From Helianthus annuus (taxonomy: Eukaryota; Streptophyta; Magnoliopsida; Asterales; Asteraceae), in assembly GCF_002127325.2 (NCBI RefSeq), contig NC_035436.2, positions 28,857,163-28,921,162 on the forward strand: a DNA stretch of 64,000 nt, written 5' to 3'. Both the position numbers and the translations under genes were made by a program. The notes under the pieces are model-generated. The model did not search any database. It was not told where the DNA came from and saw only the letters and a list, made by a program, of their open reading frames with translations. Every line of letters starts with the position of its first letter. The stretch's first letter is position 1. This document shows, in pieces, positions 23,317 through 33,456 of this stretch.

Positions 23317-23588
23317 GGCTGGAGGGTGTGGGGGCGCCACCCTCGCCAGCTGGACACCTATAGCGCCCCAAGGTGCTATCGAACCACACCCTAGATAACG
23401 AGCTCGAAGGGCTTTATCAGGTGGGGCCCATAACCTGTAAACCAATCAATTGTTTTTTAATTTTGTTTAATAGGGGGCTCCATCCACACCCTACAAATTA
23501 AAGGGGGGCTCCATGGCTGGCGTGGATTTACATGAATCCTACGTGGACTTGATAAAGCCCCATGGGGCTCCAACCACACCCTACAGCC
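23317..23588. mobile_element. PIF/Harbinger (Tourist-type) MITE, 272 bp
   Basis: The terminal inverted repeats are GGCTGGAGGGTGTGG and GGCTGTAGGGTGTGG. TTA flanks both sides (23314-23316 and 23589-23591), the PIF/Harbinger TSD. The interior is GC-rich and non-coding. Confidence 0.8.
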
Positions 23589-23591
23589 TTA

Positions 23592-24384
23592 GTGAAAATT
23601 TTGTTTGCGAAAAACTTGATACATATAGATTAGCAAATTTAACTCCCTACACAGTCAATCGTTGGCAAATCATTACAAAGTAATAAGTGTGACAATATTT
23701 ACAAATTCATGGTTTTAGATCTACCAAGTAATCGCCAACTCAATTCTAGTTGTCCAAAACCAACTATTGACATTCATTTTGTTTTGTTTAGACACATGAG
23801 ATCGGATTTGACCTTGAATTGCTTAAATTCAAGCCGACCTTATCCAACAAAATGAACTTGAATTCACACACATGATATAGAATTGGTTGGTATGAACAGT
23901 GAATGTATTTTTAATTTTTTCCTCAAAGCTTTTATGTTAAATTTCTTTACGAAAGAGACTAGACTCATGGGCCAACCCAAGGGAGATTTTAACATCTCTT
24001 AACATGAGGCGGGAGTGGTCTGAAATACATGTTGGCTTGCCATGTCATCTTTAACACGAATTAAGTTAGAGTACACCCCAAGGCCTTAGGCCATGAGGTA
24101 TACTTTAACCATTCTTAACTCCATATAAGCGCCACATCACCCCTTTGTTCTCCTTTTACTCCATCTCATCCTAAGGAAATGGTTTAAACTTGTTAACTCT
24201 ACCTCACCCACTATTTTTTAATTATTTTCATATTAAATATTTAAATTATGTACAAAATAAATAATAATTATACCATTTCATTAACTTCTTAGCTAAAATA
24301 AACAATTATAATAAATGACATTAATTTCTTATTCATTTTTGCCTATGTTAACATGTTAACCAAGGGAGGTTTTAACACCCCTTA
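23592..24384. repeat. no gene; contains a duplicated sequence that is an empty site
   Basis: A segment at about 23970-24100 (gggagattttaacatctcttaacatgaggcgggagtgg...) is a diverged duplicate of 24363-24384 plus 24746-24840. The first copy lacks the MITE present in the second. No coding signal. Confidence 0.6.
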
Positions 24385-24742
24385 GACTGCGGGGTATGGT
24401 GGGGCGGGGGTTGGGCTTGGGTTGGGGCATTTGTTGACACGTGGCTTGGGGTGGCAGACATGGGGCGACCCACATTTAAACAGGGTATGGTGGGGCGGGG
24501 GTTGGGGGCGTGGGTTTGGTGGGCTTCGCTAGATCTGAGCCATTGATAGTTAAATCAACGGCTAGCCCAACGGCTTCTTTGGTTTGTCCAATTAGAGCCC
24601 GCCATGTCAGCTTGGCCAGACCGCCCCATGCCCGGCTTCAAACCCACGAAAAAGAGGCCACGCCCAAACCCATGCCCACCCGGGGTGGTGGCTTGGGCGT
24701 TTTCAGCCCACCCACGCCCAAACCCCCGCATACCCCGCAGTC
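24385..24742. mobile_element. PIF/Harbinger MITE, 358 bp, with in-window empty site
   Basis: The terminal inverted repeats are GACTGCGGGGTATG on both ends. The TTA TSD is at 24382-24384 and 24743-24745. The duplicate sequence near 23990 reads cttaacatgagg without interruption, which shows the ancestral site. Very GC-rich (GGGGCGGGGG); open frames inside are a composition effect. Confidence 0.88.
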
Positions 24743-24745
24743 TTA

Positions 24746-25150
24746 ACATGAGGAGGGAGTGGTTTAAAAGATATGTTGACTTGCCATATCATCTTTAACA
24801 CCAATTAAGTTAGAGTACACACCAAGGCCATCCAATCCATCAAATTATACATACATTCCACTAAAAAACAACTCCTATATCAATATATTTCCACTAAAAA
24901 CAAATAATTTTTCTCTCTCCTTTCATTTAAATAATATTATCATTACATTTTTCTCTCTCCTCCACTCACAATCACTTTCAATATATATTAAAAAAATTAT
25001 AGTGGGTGAACAGTGTCCCCTCAAATATACAGATGAACAGTAACATTTTCTCTCTCCTCCACTCACAACCACTTTTTATACCCTTTATAATATAAAAACT
25101 CCCCTCACATATTTTGATGGATAGAATGTGAATGCTCTTATAGTATAAGC
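24746..25150. other. no gene seen
   Basis: Continuation of the duplicated repeat to about 24840. Then AT/CT-rich sequence with repeated ttttctctctcctccactcacaa (about 24945 and about 25050). No coding signal. Confidence 0.4.
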
Positions 25151-25286
25151 TATATACCACTTAACCCATTTATTAATCATTTAATTTGTCTTTCTCTCGT
25201 AACTTACATTCTGTAACGTAAAAAAAAAAATTAAAGCTTACTTTTATTTTCTAAGAATATATTTTTCCTAAATGGAATTGTATTCA

Positions 25287-25519
25287 GATTTTTTTTTGAA
25301 CGACAAATTTGGATCATTGACGGACCACTGGAGTATCATCGTGCCACCAGCAGAACCATCCGATCATATCCATCTCCACTAGGCAATAATGCCTATACAC
25401 CAATTCAGAAGGAAACCCAATAAATCTGGGAAAACCCCCTGTGGGAATCGAACCCATGACCTAATGGTCATAAGCCTTATCCGACCACCAAGATACCACT
25501 AGGCTATAATGCCATGGGT
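25287..25519 (-). mobile_element. tRNA-derived SINE
   Basis: On the minus strand the element starts with a tRNA-like head. The A-box-like TAGCCTAGTGG and B box GGGTTCGATTCCCAC are both visible. It ends in an A-tail (T-run 25290-25297). An exact 12-bp TSD, gaattgtattca, lies at 25275-25286 and 25520-25531. The paralogous position near 61975-61992 (aaatggagttgtatttaaatt) is uninterrupted, so the insertion postdates the duplication. A truncated relative is at 60391. Confidence 0.88.
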
Positions 25520-26393
25520 GAATTGTATTCAAATTAATCGAACTTTTTTGTGTAGTTTTTTCCACCCTTTATACTATAAATTATATACACCTATAACTTA
25601 TTTATTTGTTATTTAATTTATTTTTTTCTAATAATTTGTGTTTGTTAACTTTAAAAAATTACTTAGTTGTGATTTACTTTTTTTCAACATTATGATATAA
25701 ATTTTATTGTAAACAACGTTATACTCAAATTAATGTATGATTTGTGTCGCAAACTATACTGAGTATCAGTATCGTATGGTATTGATATCAACTTTTATGA
25801 TTTCCGTTAGATATACACCAATTAATATCGAAATCCTTTTGAAACTATCATGACTTTATGTTTTCAGATATATATTTTTATGGTATTTGGTTTTGACTTT
25901 CAATACGTATCGGTTTAGCCGTTGCAAATCGCAACCCACGGGGATAACCCACAAGTTTATATTTAACGTTCTAAAATACTTTTGAAAATTAATTCATCAT
26001 TCAAAATCGGTTATAACCAATTTGCTCAATCAAATTATCATTTGCATTAATTTTGGTCCAAAACCACAATCCTTGCAATTTAATCTTTATAAATCATTAC
26101 ACCATGTGTAATGCGAATTATAGGGTGTAAAGAGGCTTGATAACGTCCTTAATACCACCCCTTTGGGCGTTATATGAGCTTGAAGAGGGAGACATGTTTC
26201 TAGTATAACGCGAAATAAAAAGGATTAAAAAATGAAAAATAACGATTGAAAAGGCATTAATGGAATAAGGAGAAAAATAATAGAAAACACTAATTGAAAA
26301 GGAATTAATAGACATTAATCATTATACATTTTTTAAAAGGGTATTATGACAGCGATGTGACAGAAAAAACACGTTAAGAAACATTAACCGTTA

Positions 26394-26605
26394 GGGATGA
26401 GCTCGGTACCGTCCGGTACCGAAAGTACCGGTACCGAAAATCCCCAAACGTGGGTACCGGTACTGGTATCGAATATACCCGGTTCGGTACCGGTATTTAA
26501 GGGTAAAAACCGGTACCTATCCGATACCAAAAATGCTAAAAGTCGGTACCAAAAAAATACCCGGTTCGTTAAATTCGGTTGCGGTACCGAGTACGATTTG
26601 CACCA
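26394..26605. mobile_element. GGTACC-rich small insertion
   Basis: Dense CGGTACCG repeats bounded by gggatgagctcggtacc and accgagtacgatttgcacc. Copy B lacks it (cattaaccattacgaattt). The flanks aaccgtta and caccatta agree at 6 of 8 positions, possibly a diverged 8-bp TSD. Small hAT-like insertion is a guess. Confidence 0.5.
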
Positions 26606-26975
26606 TTAGGAATGCTTTTTAACTTATCACAAAACCAAATTTTCTACTAACCATGAAAATAATAATATTCTCTTGATTTTAAATAAGTTGTATATTCGAA
26701 TTAAAAGTCGGTGAAATTGCTTGTGGAACAAGTGTTTAATAATTAAAAAAAACAGTATTTTGTATATATTCGAATTGCAAGTCGGTAAAATTGCTTGTGG
26801 AACAAGTGTTTAATTTAATAATAACAAAAGAATAGTATTTTAACAGGGACATATCAAGTCGGTTTTCAAACCCTAGTTTGATTATCTGTGCGTTTCCTCT
26901 TTCCGGCGATCTTAGCTTTTTGCGACGGTTTTTAAAAGGTTTCCAACAGTTTGATCTGCAAACAAGAACGAAAAT

Positions 26976-27749
26976 ATGGGTGAAAGAAAGGTTATCAATA
27001 AGTATTATCCTCCGGATTTTGATCCATCCAAGATTCCAAGAAACCGGAAACCTAAACATCAACAAATCAACATCCGCATGATGCTTCCAATGACCATTCG
27101 TTGTGTCACATGTTACAATTATATCTACAAGGGTACGAAATTTAATTCACGTAAGGAAGATGTAATTGGTGAGACGTACTTAGGGATTCCCATAGTCAGA
27201 TTTTACTTAAAGTGCACTAAGTGTGCGGCCGAGATAATAATCAAGACGGACCCACGAAACGATGGTTATGTTATCGAGGCGGGAGCCACAGCCGCGAGGA
27301 ATATTGAGCCTCGGCAGGCTGAAGAAATACATGATCCAATGGAAGGTTTGGAGAGGCGGGCTGCTGATGCGAATAGAGAGAGACATATCCTTCATACACT
27401 TGATGAATTGAGGTCTATGAAGGCGAGGCGTGCAGATGTAAGTGTGGATGCAATGCTTGAAGCGTTTAGGGGATCAGCGGCGGTAAAGCAGGAAGATACG
27501 CTTGAAGGAGAGGATGAAGATGTTATAAAATCTATTTTTCGAGGTTCGAATGAATTTGTACGAAGAATTGATGATGACGAGCTCGATGACTATATAACGA
27601 AGAAGAGGAAGGTTTCTAGAGAATTTTGTGATAAGCCAAGGGATTGCTTGATGACGATTGTTGGCAAAGCGAAAAAAAGAGAAGAGGCGGGTGGGCGAAT
27701 TGTTCTCAAGTCTTCAACAGTAAAGTTTTCTGTTGTGAAGAAATCGTGA
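26976..27749 (+). CDS. YJU2: YJU2/CWC16 family splicing factor (CCDC94-like), intronless
   Basis: A 257-residue uninterrupted frame. The start [20 protein letters not shown] is the canonical N-terminus of the family. The zinc-binding cysteines C43, C46, C80 and C83 (CVTC, CTKC) are intact, with [21 protein letters not shown] between them. A charged helical region (EGLERRAADANRERHILHTL) and an acidic/basic C-terminus (RRIDDDELDD, TKKRKVSREF) follow. Yju2 acts in the nucleus at the first catalytic step of splicing with the Prp19 complex. The usual plant gene has introns and a longer tail (about 300 or more residues). Lack of introns suggests a retrocopy that kept its frame. A decayed paralogue lies at 63118. 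Confidence 0.85.
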   Translation: MGERKVINKYYPPDFDPSKIPRNRKPKHQQINIRMMLPMTIRCVTCYNYIYKGTKFNSRKEDVIGETYLGIPIVRFYLKCTKCAAEIIIKTDPRNDGYVIEAGATAARNIEPRQAEEIHDPMEGLERRAADANRERHILHTLDELRSMKARRADVSVDAMLEAFRGSAAVKQEDTLEGEDEDVIKSIFRGSNEFVRRIDDDELDDYITKKRKVSREFCDKPRDCLMTIVGKAKKREEAGGRIVLKSSTVKFSVVKKS

Positions 27750-27893
27750 AGAAATCACCAGAAGCCTAATCAAATCATATCTAATTTCCTTTACTTTTCT
27801 GGTTTTATTTGTTTAGACTTTAGATCAATAGTCTTGTGGGAACTTAAGTGATTGGTTTTGTTATTCTATGCAGATTAATAATTAGATGAACTG

Positions 27894-29210
27894 TTTTGTC
27901 CTCTTTAATACTACTAGACAATTATAAATAAGTTTTGCAAACTAAAGAATTCAGTTGGAGGAAACAAGCTAGTTTGAATACAGTTAAACGGTTTCACTAA
28001 CCGGACAATGAATATCCCTAACTAGAACGATATACAGTCGTGCAAAAATAGTAATCAGTCACAATAGGGCAGAAGTTTTTTATTAACCTAAATACCACAT
28101 AACCTTACATTTGCAGGGATTTGAACGCTCAACATTTTTTTTTAAAGAGGAGCATCATATTTACTATTGGGCAGAAGTTGAAACTCAAATGTGTGAAGAT
28201 TTAAATAACTGTATAACATTTAACTCTCATAATTTCACACTATCTTAGAGATTTTAACTCTCATAATTTCACACTATCTTAGATAAATAGATATTTCCAA
28301 GGATATATAAAACTGATACATTAATCTATCTTTGGGCCTGACAAGCCTGGCCTAAAGAAACTTAACTTGGGCTAAAAAAAAGTCCTTAACCATTTAACAA
28401 AGATGTTTTAACTTAACATATGCTGCTTTATATTTTATAATTTAACTGAAAAAAAAACATTTATATTTATATACTATTAATTTGAAACATTTGTGTGCAT
28501 ATTTGCTTGTAAGTTGTGTTTAAATACTTGTACCTTAATCAAATATAGGTTGTAAGTTTTGTTTAAGTGGTTGTACTTTAATCAAATAATAATGGTTTCA
28601 TTACCTTACCAAACTCAATATGTTTTGTATGGTTGTAAATTGTGCTTAAGTGGTTGTACCCTAATCAAATAATGGTTTCATTATCTTACCATATTCAATC
28701 GGTTTGATCTATTCAAAGTTATGTTGCTTTATTTGTAAACTATTATTATTATTTATAATAATCTAATTAATTTAGCCAAAATCTTGTATAAATATAATTT
28801 ACAACATATTGATGCAATAGTTGTTGTAATGTATGCATTATGGTTTGTATAGTGGTAATGCATATAGATTACAATGAACTTGTCAAACGGGAAAAAATAG
28901 ACGCGAGTTCATCGTAACGCGCGAGTACTAGATTAACTTAGTTATTTTATTCTGTGTTTTACGTTTCGGTTTAATTTCTTCGCATCAACACCGCAACTTC
29001 AGTGTCGGTGGTCGCTGAGAGTAGTGTGGCATTAGTGCTCGCCCCCGCTACAACACGGAGGTGCTTAATACTAGTTAATATTAATAAACAAATTAAAGAC
29101 AAAAGCAAGACATAGTTCTTGAATTGGCTTCCTTGATGAGAAAGAAAAGGATGATCATCACCTTGAAGATAGTTCAAGCAACAAGTTTCAAAAACATCCA
29201 AGCAAACCTG
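27894..29210. other. no gene seen; possible Helitron 3' terminus at 28928-28931
   Basis: AT-rich sequence with a thrice-repeated ttgtgtttaagtggttgtac-type unit at 28500-28690. Near 28903-28931, acgcgagttcatcgtaacgcgcgagta precedes CTAG followed by A, resembling a plus-strand Helitron end. The minus-strand frame at 28971-29201 has no recognisable domain. Confidence 0.35.
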
Positions 29211-29253
29211 TTAGAATTCATCAATTCTCAAGCAAAGGTAACTTCATTTTCAG
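29211..29253 (+). repeat. 43-bp direct repeat, left copy
   Basis: This 43-bp segment, starting ttagaattcatcaattctc and ending cttcattttcag, is identical to 30118-30160. The two copies bracket a PIF-associated remnant. It is far longer than the 3-bp TSD of PIF elements. Confidence 0.9.
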
Positions 29254-30117
29254 GGACTATCCCCTTTTTGTGCATTTCCTTTTTTCTTGTTTAAGGAACA
29301 ATGAACCTATGCCTTGGCTAAGGCCTCTTCATGTGTTTTCGCCCAAGTTTGACGCTCCGCCTTGGCTCCCTTGTGTTTCGGGTCACTTGCTTTACCAATA
29401 TCATCGTCTTCATCCACATATTCTTCTTCGTCCTCGCCACTATCTACATCCAAATGTTGTGTTTCGAGGAAAACCTCTACATCATCGTAGATAGGAAGTG
29501 GGCACTCGACATTCTCTCTTGGTGATTGAATTGGCGGGGTCCTAAATGCAAATGGATCGAACTCGTTTGTGAAGCTTGGGTGTGAAAATATTTGTGGTGG
29601 AAAAGTAGGTTGGGTGAAAAAAGATGGTTGAGTTTGAGGGTAATAAAATTGAGGTTGAGTGGTTGGTGAATATCCGTAGGAGGTTTGAATCGGTGCACTT
29701 GGACTTCTACAATCACCTTGTCTCGTTTGCGAAACCTTTTTTTTTTTGAATCCGATCCTCGGCTAGCGGAACCTTTTTTCTTGGGTTCACCTTTGTTTTG
29801 TTTATCCATGGTGTTTGTGGGTCTAGAAAGAGAGATTTTTTGTAAGAATTGTGTGTCAGAAAATGATTGAAAAATTGAGTTTATATAAAAACATTCACAA
29901 ACGGTAATAATAAACGTTCAAAAAATTGCAAACGGTCAAAAATTTAAAAGGCAAACGGTCAAAATATCCAATCAATCAACATCACATCAATTGGTGAAAG
30001 GTTACCGATTTTGGCATTATCTCTCTTGGTCACCGAATGCAATGGAAGCCATGGTGTAGTCACCGAATCAGTGACTTGAGTCCCCGCACACATCCCCGCT
30101 TATTATACCCTCCACCC
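29254..30117 (-). pseudogene. remnant of a PIF-associated Myb/SANT-like ORF1 protein
   Basis: On the minus strand from ATG at 29809 the frame begins MDKQNKGEPKKKGSASRG. After a frame change near the A-run (29739-29748) it reads SYGYSPTTQPQFYYPQTQ, FTQPTFPPQIFSHPSF, an acidic stretch (GEDEEEYVDEDDD) and QTWAKTHEEALAKA. The last resembles the Trp-rich start of the Myb/SANT-like domain in the second protein of PIF/Harbinger elements. The rest of the domain is missing. The segment is flanked by the 43-bp repeats, and a TTA stands at its right junction. Confidence 0.6.
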
Positions 30118-30160
30118 TTAGAATTCATCAATTCTCAAGCAAAGGTAACTTCATTTTCAG
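30118..30160 (+). repeat. 43-bp direct repeat, right copy
   Basis: Identical to 29211-29253. It lies 139 bp upstream of the RTM2-like start codon, so it may be original 5' flank or leader of that gene. Confidence 0.9.
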
Positions 30161-30298
30161 TTAATCTGTCAGAAAAATATCCATACATATAAACATATGT
30201 TTGATTACTTGTAACAATAGAAGTACTTTTCATAGAACTTAATTATGGTATTCTAATAGATATCGGAGGATCCAAAGGTCGATTAAGGCGTGCATGGA

Positions 30299-31578
30299 AT
30301 GACAACGAGACCAAGAGTTGATGGAGCTAATCCCAAACGCAAACATCGAGTCATCACTGGCTGTGTTTACGAAAATTTCAAGCCTATTTATGAATGGATA
30401 CAAGAAGATGATCATGACAGTCTTCTTGTTTATCTACCTGGTAAATGTTCTTGTTTTACTTGATCAAAATTGTTACAAATCGTGTTTTTTTTAATTTATT
30501 CATTGAATTTTAAAAATTGTTACTCTAACCATACAACTTTAGAACTATTCAGATTCACCAAAATATTACTTTTGTTTTCGCAATTACTAAAAGTAATTAT
30601 TTTGGAAAATACATTGATTTAGTAATGATTTTCAAAGTAAAAATCCCAAACTAAATATGAAGTTTATATTTACTATAACTTATGAGAGAATTTTTAACCA
30701 TATATGTTAAACCCTTACGTGACTTGTGTGATTGATTTTTTTTTCTTTTCTTTTTTAATCTTTATTTGTGAAAAAAAGGACTAACCAGTAAAATTTTATT
30801 AACAGAAAGAATAGAAAACTGATGGTTATAGGCTGATAGCCCACCTAAGGACATTTTCCCATAGATGCTAACCCCAAAAGTTAAAAAGGAAATCTAACAT
30901 TGGGCCTAACAATTGGGCACTAAAAGCCCTATCCAATGTAATACGTGGTTGAGATTGAACCCACTATCTTGGTTATTCAAATTTTATAATGAGACTTGAA
31001 TGCTATCGTTTATTAAGGACACCAATGCAACATCTTGATATCAAACTTTTCGGTCACTAGGTTACCTCCATTTCTTTTTTGTAGGATTCTCAAAAGAGTT
31101 TATCAAGGTTACAATAGAAAATCCAAATATTCTTCACGTTCTTGGGCAACGTCTTATTCCAGGAAACAAATGGCATTGGTTTCATGAAGATTTGAAAGTT
31201 CCTGAAAATTGCAAAGTGAACGTAATTCGTGCCAAATTCGATGGCGGAATCCTCACCATTACTATGCCTCACAAGATCATCAATCCACTCACCATCCAAG
31301 AACCCATGAAAAGAGAAACACAAGATACAAAATCAACAAAGCCCATTTCTTCAACTTTAGCTTCCACTATTCCATCACAACCATCATTAAATAACCCTAC
31401 AAAACCTAGCAATGAAAGTAAAAATGGTCACATGTCATTAGATCAAGCCATGGGAAGGATTAAAGACGAAAGAAAGGTGATAGTGAACATGGGAGTGGTA
31501 GCAACGACGGTGGTGGCGGTGGCATCGGTGGCAGTTGGGATTTATATGTTCCCTACTATGTTGGAAATTCAAGTATAG
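30299..31578 (+). CDS. RTM2-like HSP20-domain protein with C-terminal membrane anchor (two exons)
   Basis: Exon 1 is 30299-30440 (ATG to CTACCTG, donor gtaaat) and exon 2 is 31085-31578 (acceptor ttttgtag), joining in phase to 211 residues. Residues about 20-115 form an alpha-crystallin/HSP20 domain: YENFKPIYEWIQEDDHDSL, LLVYLPGFSKEFIKVTIE, VPENCKVNVIRAKFDGGILTI-type strand, then MPH. A Ser/Thr/Pro/Lys-rich linker follows, then a hydrophobic segment (VVATTVVAVASVAVGIYMF) near the C-terminus. This order matches the plant family of inactive RESTRICTED TEV MOVEMENT 2-like proteins. Arabidopsis RTM2 limits long-distance potyvirus movement; whether this paralogue does is unknown. The spliced frame is intact. 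Confidence 0.82.
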
Positions 31579-32169
31579 GGAATTAAGTAAAAAGTTGTGA
31601 AATTTGCGAATGGTTCACTTTATAAAATTTTATTGGTGCGTTTGAATTGTATAATCTTTAATTGAACCAGAGTTTGAAGGAAGTAGAATTTAAAGTAATT
31701 TAAATTTGAAGGAATTAAAACCGAGGATATTAGCTATCTGTATGCTTGGACAATGATATGCATGTTGCTTCTGATAACATATCTTTGTCGACGATATGTT
31801 AGAAATTACAGTTTTGTTAACTTTAGCTATTGGGATAAAGGTATGGTCTACCTAAATTCTATATCTCAAACTCTATCAATAGCTTGGCTATTAATGGGAT
31901 TTTACTAGGTATCATTGTTGTCGTATCTTTAACTTTGGATAGCTGAAAATAAAATGTTATAAATGGGGGCGACCGTAGCAAGAGAAAACCTGGTTATTAG
32001 TCAAAAAATTATTGGGCCTTCGTTGGTAATGACCCATTGATCATAGTTTTCTTATTGGGCTCCAACAAAACAAAATCCAAGTAATCATATACTTCTACTG
32101 GGCTAAGCAGATTACAAGTCAACAACATGCTTCTATTTTTGGGCTCGGCAAATTGTTTCTAGGGATAAA
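31579..32169. other. no gene seen; 3' flank of the RTM2-like gene
   Basis: It contains the presumed 3' UTR and AT-rich sequence. gatatgcatgttgcttctgataacatatc near 31760 is a short imperfect palindrome. No open frame of interest. Confidence 0.4.
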
Positions 32170-33293
32170 TTAGATTTTTGTCCGTGACGCGCATTGCGGC
32201 GACAACGTCATGTTTGTGACCTCTTTACATGCGCTACAATAATGACATTAACGTGTGGGGTCTATGCGTGACGTGATGCATTTTGACTTTGTTACGCACG
32301 TTACGATAGCGACATTAATGTGGTTAGGCAGATAAACATATCATGAACTGTCGAACATTTAAATCTCAATTTTGCACGTACCAAGTAGTTATTTTGTTAA
32401 TTATGAGAAATTCAAAAGAAAAGTACCTAACATTTTGTTATAGATTTGAAAAAGTATAAATACATAAGGAACAAATATAGTAAAAATTGATATATGTTAC
32501 GGACTTCGATTGGCTTTCAAAATATCTGTGTTATTTTTCACACGTAAGAAGGTATTTATGAAATATGAAATTAGACATCAAACAATTTTATTGAAAATCT
32601 TTATATAATAAAACTTTACATCTTCCATAAAAATTAATTGTAATTAAAGACTGTAGAGAGAGGGTTTATCATTACTAGACATCTTCATCCACATTTGTCT
32701 ACCTCTTCCTCTCTCTCTCTAACTTTAGTAAGACAAAAGTGAAGAAAGTAAGTAAAAACCCATTATGTTTACGCCCTAGAACTCCAGTCTCACACTCCCT
32801 CTTCATTGCAGGAAATCCCTACCATTACCACAAAACCTAGCCGCCACCACCATAGCACCATCTAACAGGGTCATCTCCATTCACAGTCCGCCGCCGTCCT
32901 CAACCGTAAAGAAAATTCTGATAATGTTATCTTACTATTCTTTCTTCAGTCCACACATTGGAAAGTTAAGAAAGAGAGACAAACACACTTGAGGAGAACC
33001 CCAAATCGTTGATCAATGGTGGTGAGTTCATCCTGCGTCCCAACGACAGATCAGTTATGATGGCGTTTCGGAGAACCCTATCTAACAGCCTTAAGGGGCT
33101 ACGACATTCGGTGCTGACAATGTTGGGAAGCATGAACGTAGATTAGACTTCTTCTTCAGAACACATACAGTCAACACCCACCATCTCTCTCTCTATGGCA
33201 TTCTTGTAATTTATGTGGAGATTAAACAAAGGACAAAATAGTAATTTTGGCCGGTGCACTATAGCACCGACATTTTTCTTTAAGGTTATATAA
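32170..33293 (-). mobile_element. Helitron candidate, about 1.1 kb
   Basis: On the minus strand the end at 32170 reads GCCGCAATGCGCGTC, a 12-nt spacer, then CTAA followed by T (a CTRR end). The other end (ggtgcactatagcaccgacatttttctttaaggttatata) matches that of the Helitron ending near 12150. Inside is a CT-rich leader-like region and a short frame starting MAFRRTLSNSLKGLRHS at about 33059 that looks like a mitochondrial presequence. I cannot name the source gene. The element is smaller and less certain than the 9.35-kb one. Confidence 0.5.
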
Positions 33294-33456
33294 AGAGTAA
33301 ACTGCAATTTTACCCCCTGGAGTTTAGGCCAATTGGCACTCTGACCCCCCTCTAACGAAATAATTGCAATTTTACCCCCCAACATTGATGTTCTGTCGTA
33401 ATTTTACCCCCTGCCGTCAGTCAACAGTTATTTGACTGTTATAGGTAGGGGTATTT

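Larger units (their letters stand above)
25150..27893 (+). repeat. segmental duplication, copy A (with intact YJU2-like gene)
   Basis: The block is collinear with 61834-64000: AT-rich spacer, then gcttgataacg MITE-like sequence, a duplicated gcaagtcggtaaaattgc segment, 5' UTR and the YJU2-like gene. Copy A carries two extra insertions that copy B lacks, a SINE (25287-25519) and a GGTACC-rich insertion (26394-26605). Orientation is the same in both copies. Confidence 0.85.

Noticed and set aside
24510..24798. Overlapping open frames on both strands in very GC-rich sequence
   Set aside because: They lie inside the PIF MITE; open frames arise from composition and no protein motif is seen.
25440..25518. 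tRNA-gene-like sequence with A and B boxes on the minus strand
   Set aside because: It continues into a non-tRNA body with an A-tail and a 12-bp TSD, and the paralogous site is empty, so it is a SINE head and not a tRNA gene.
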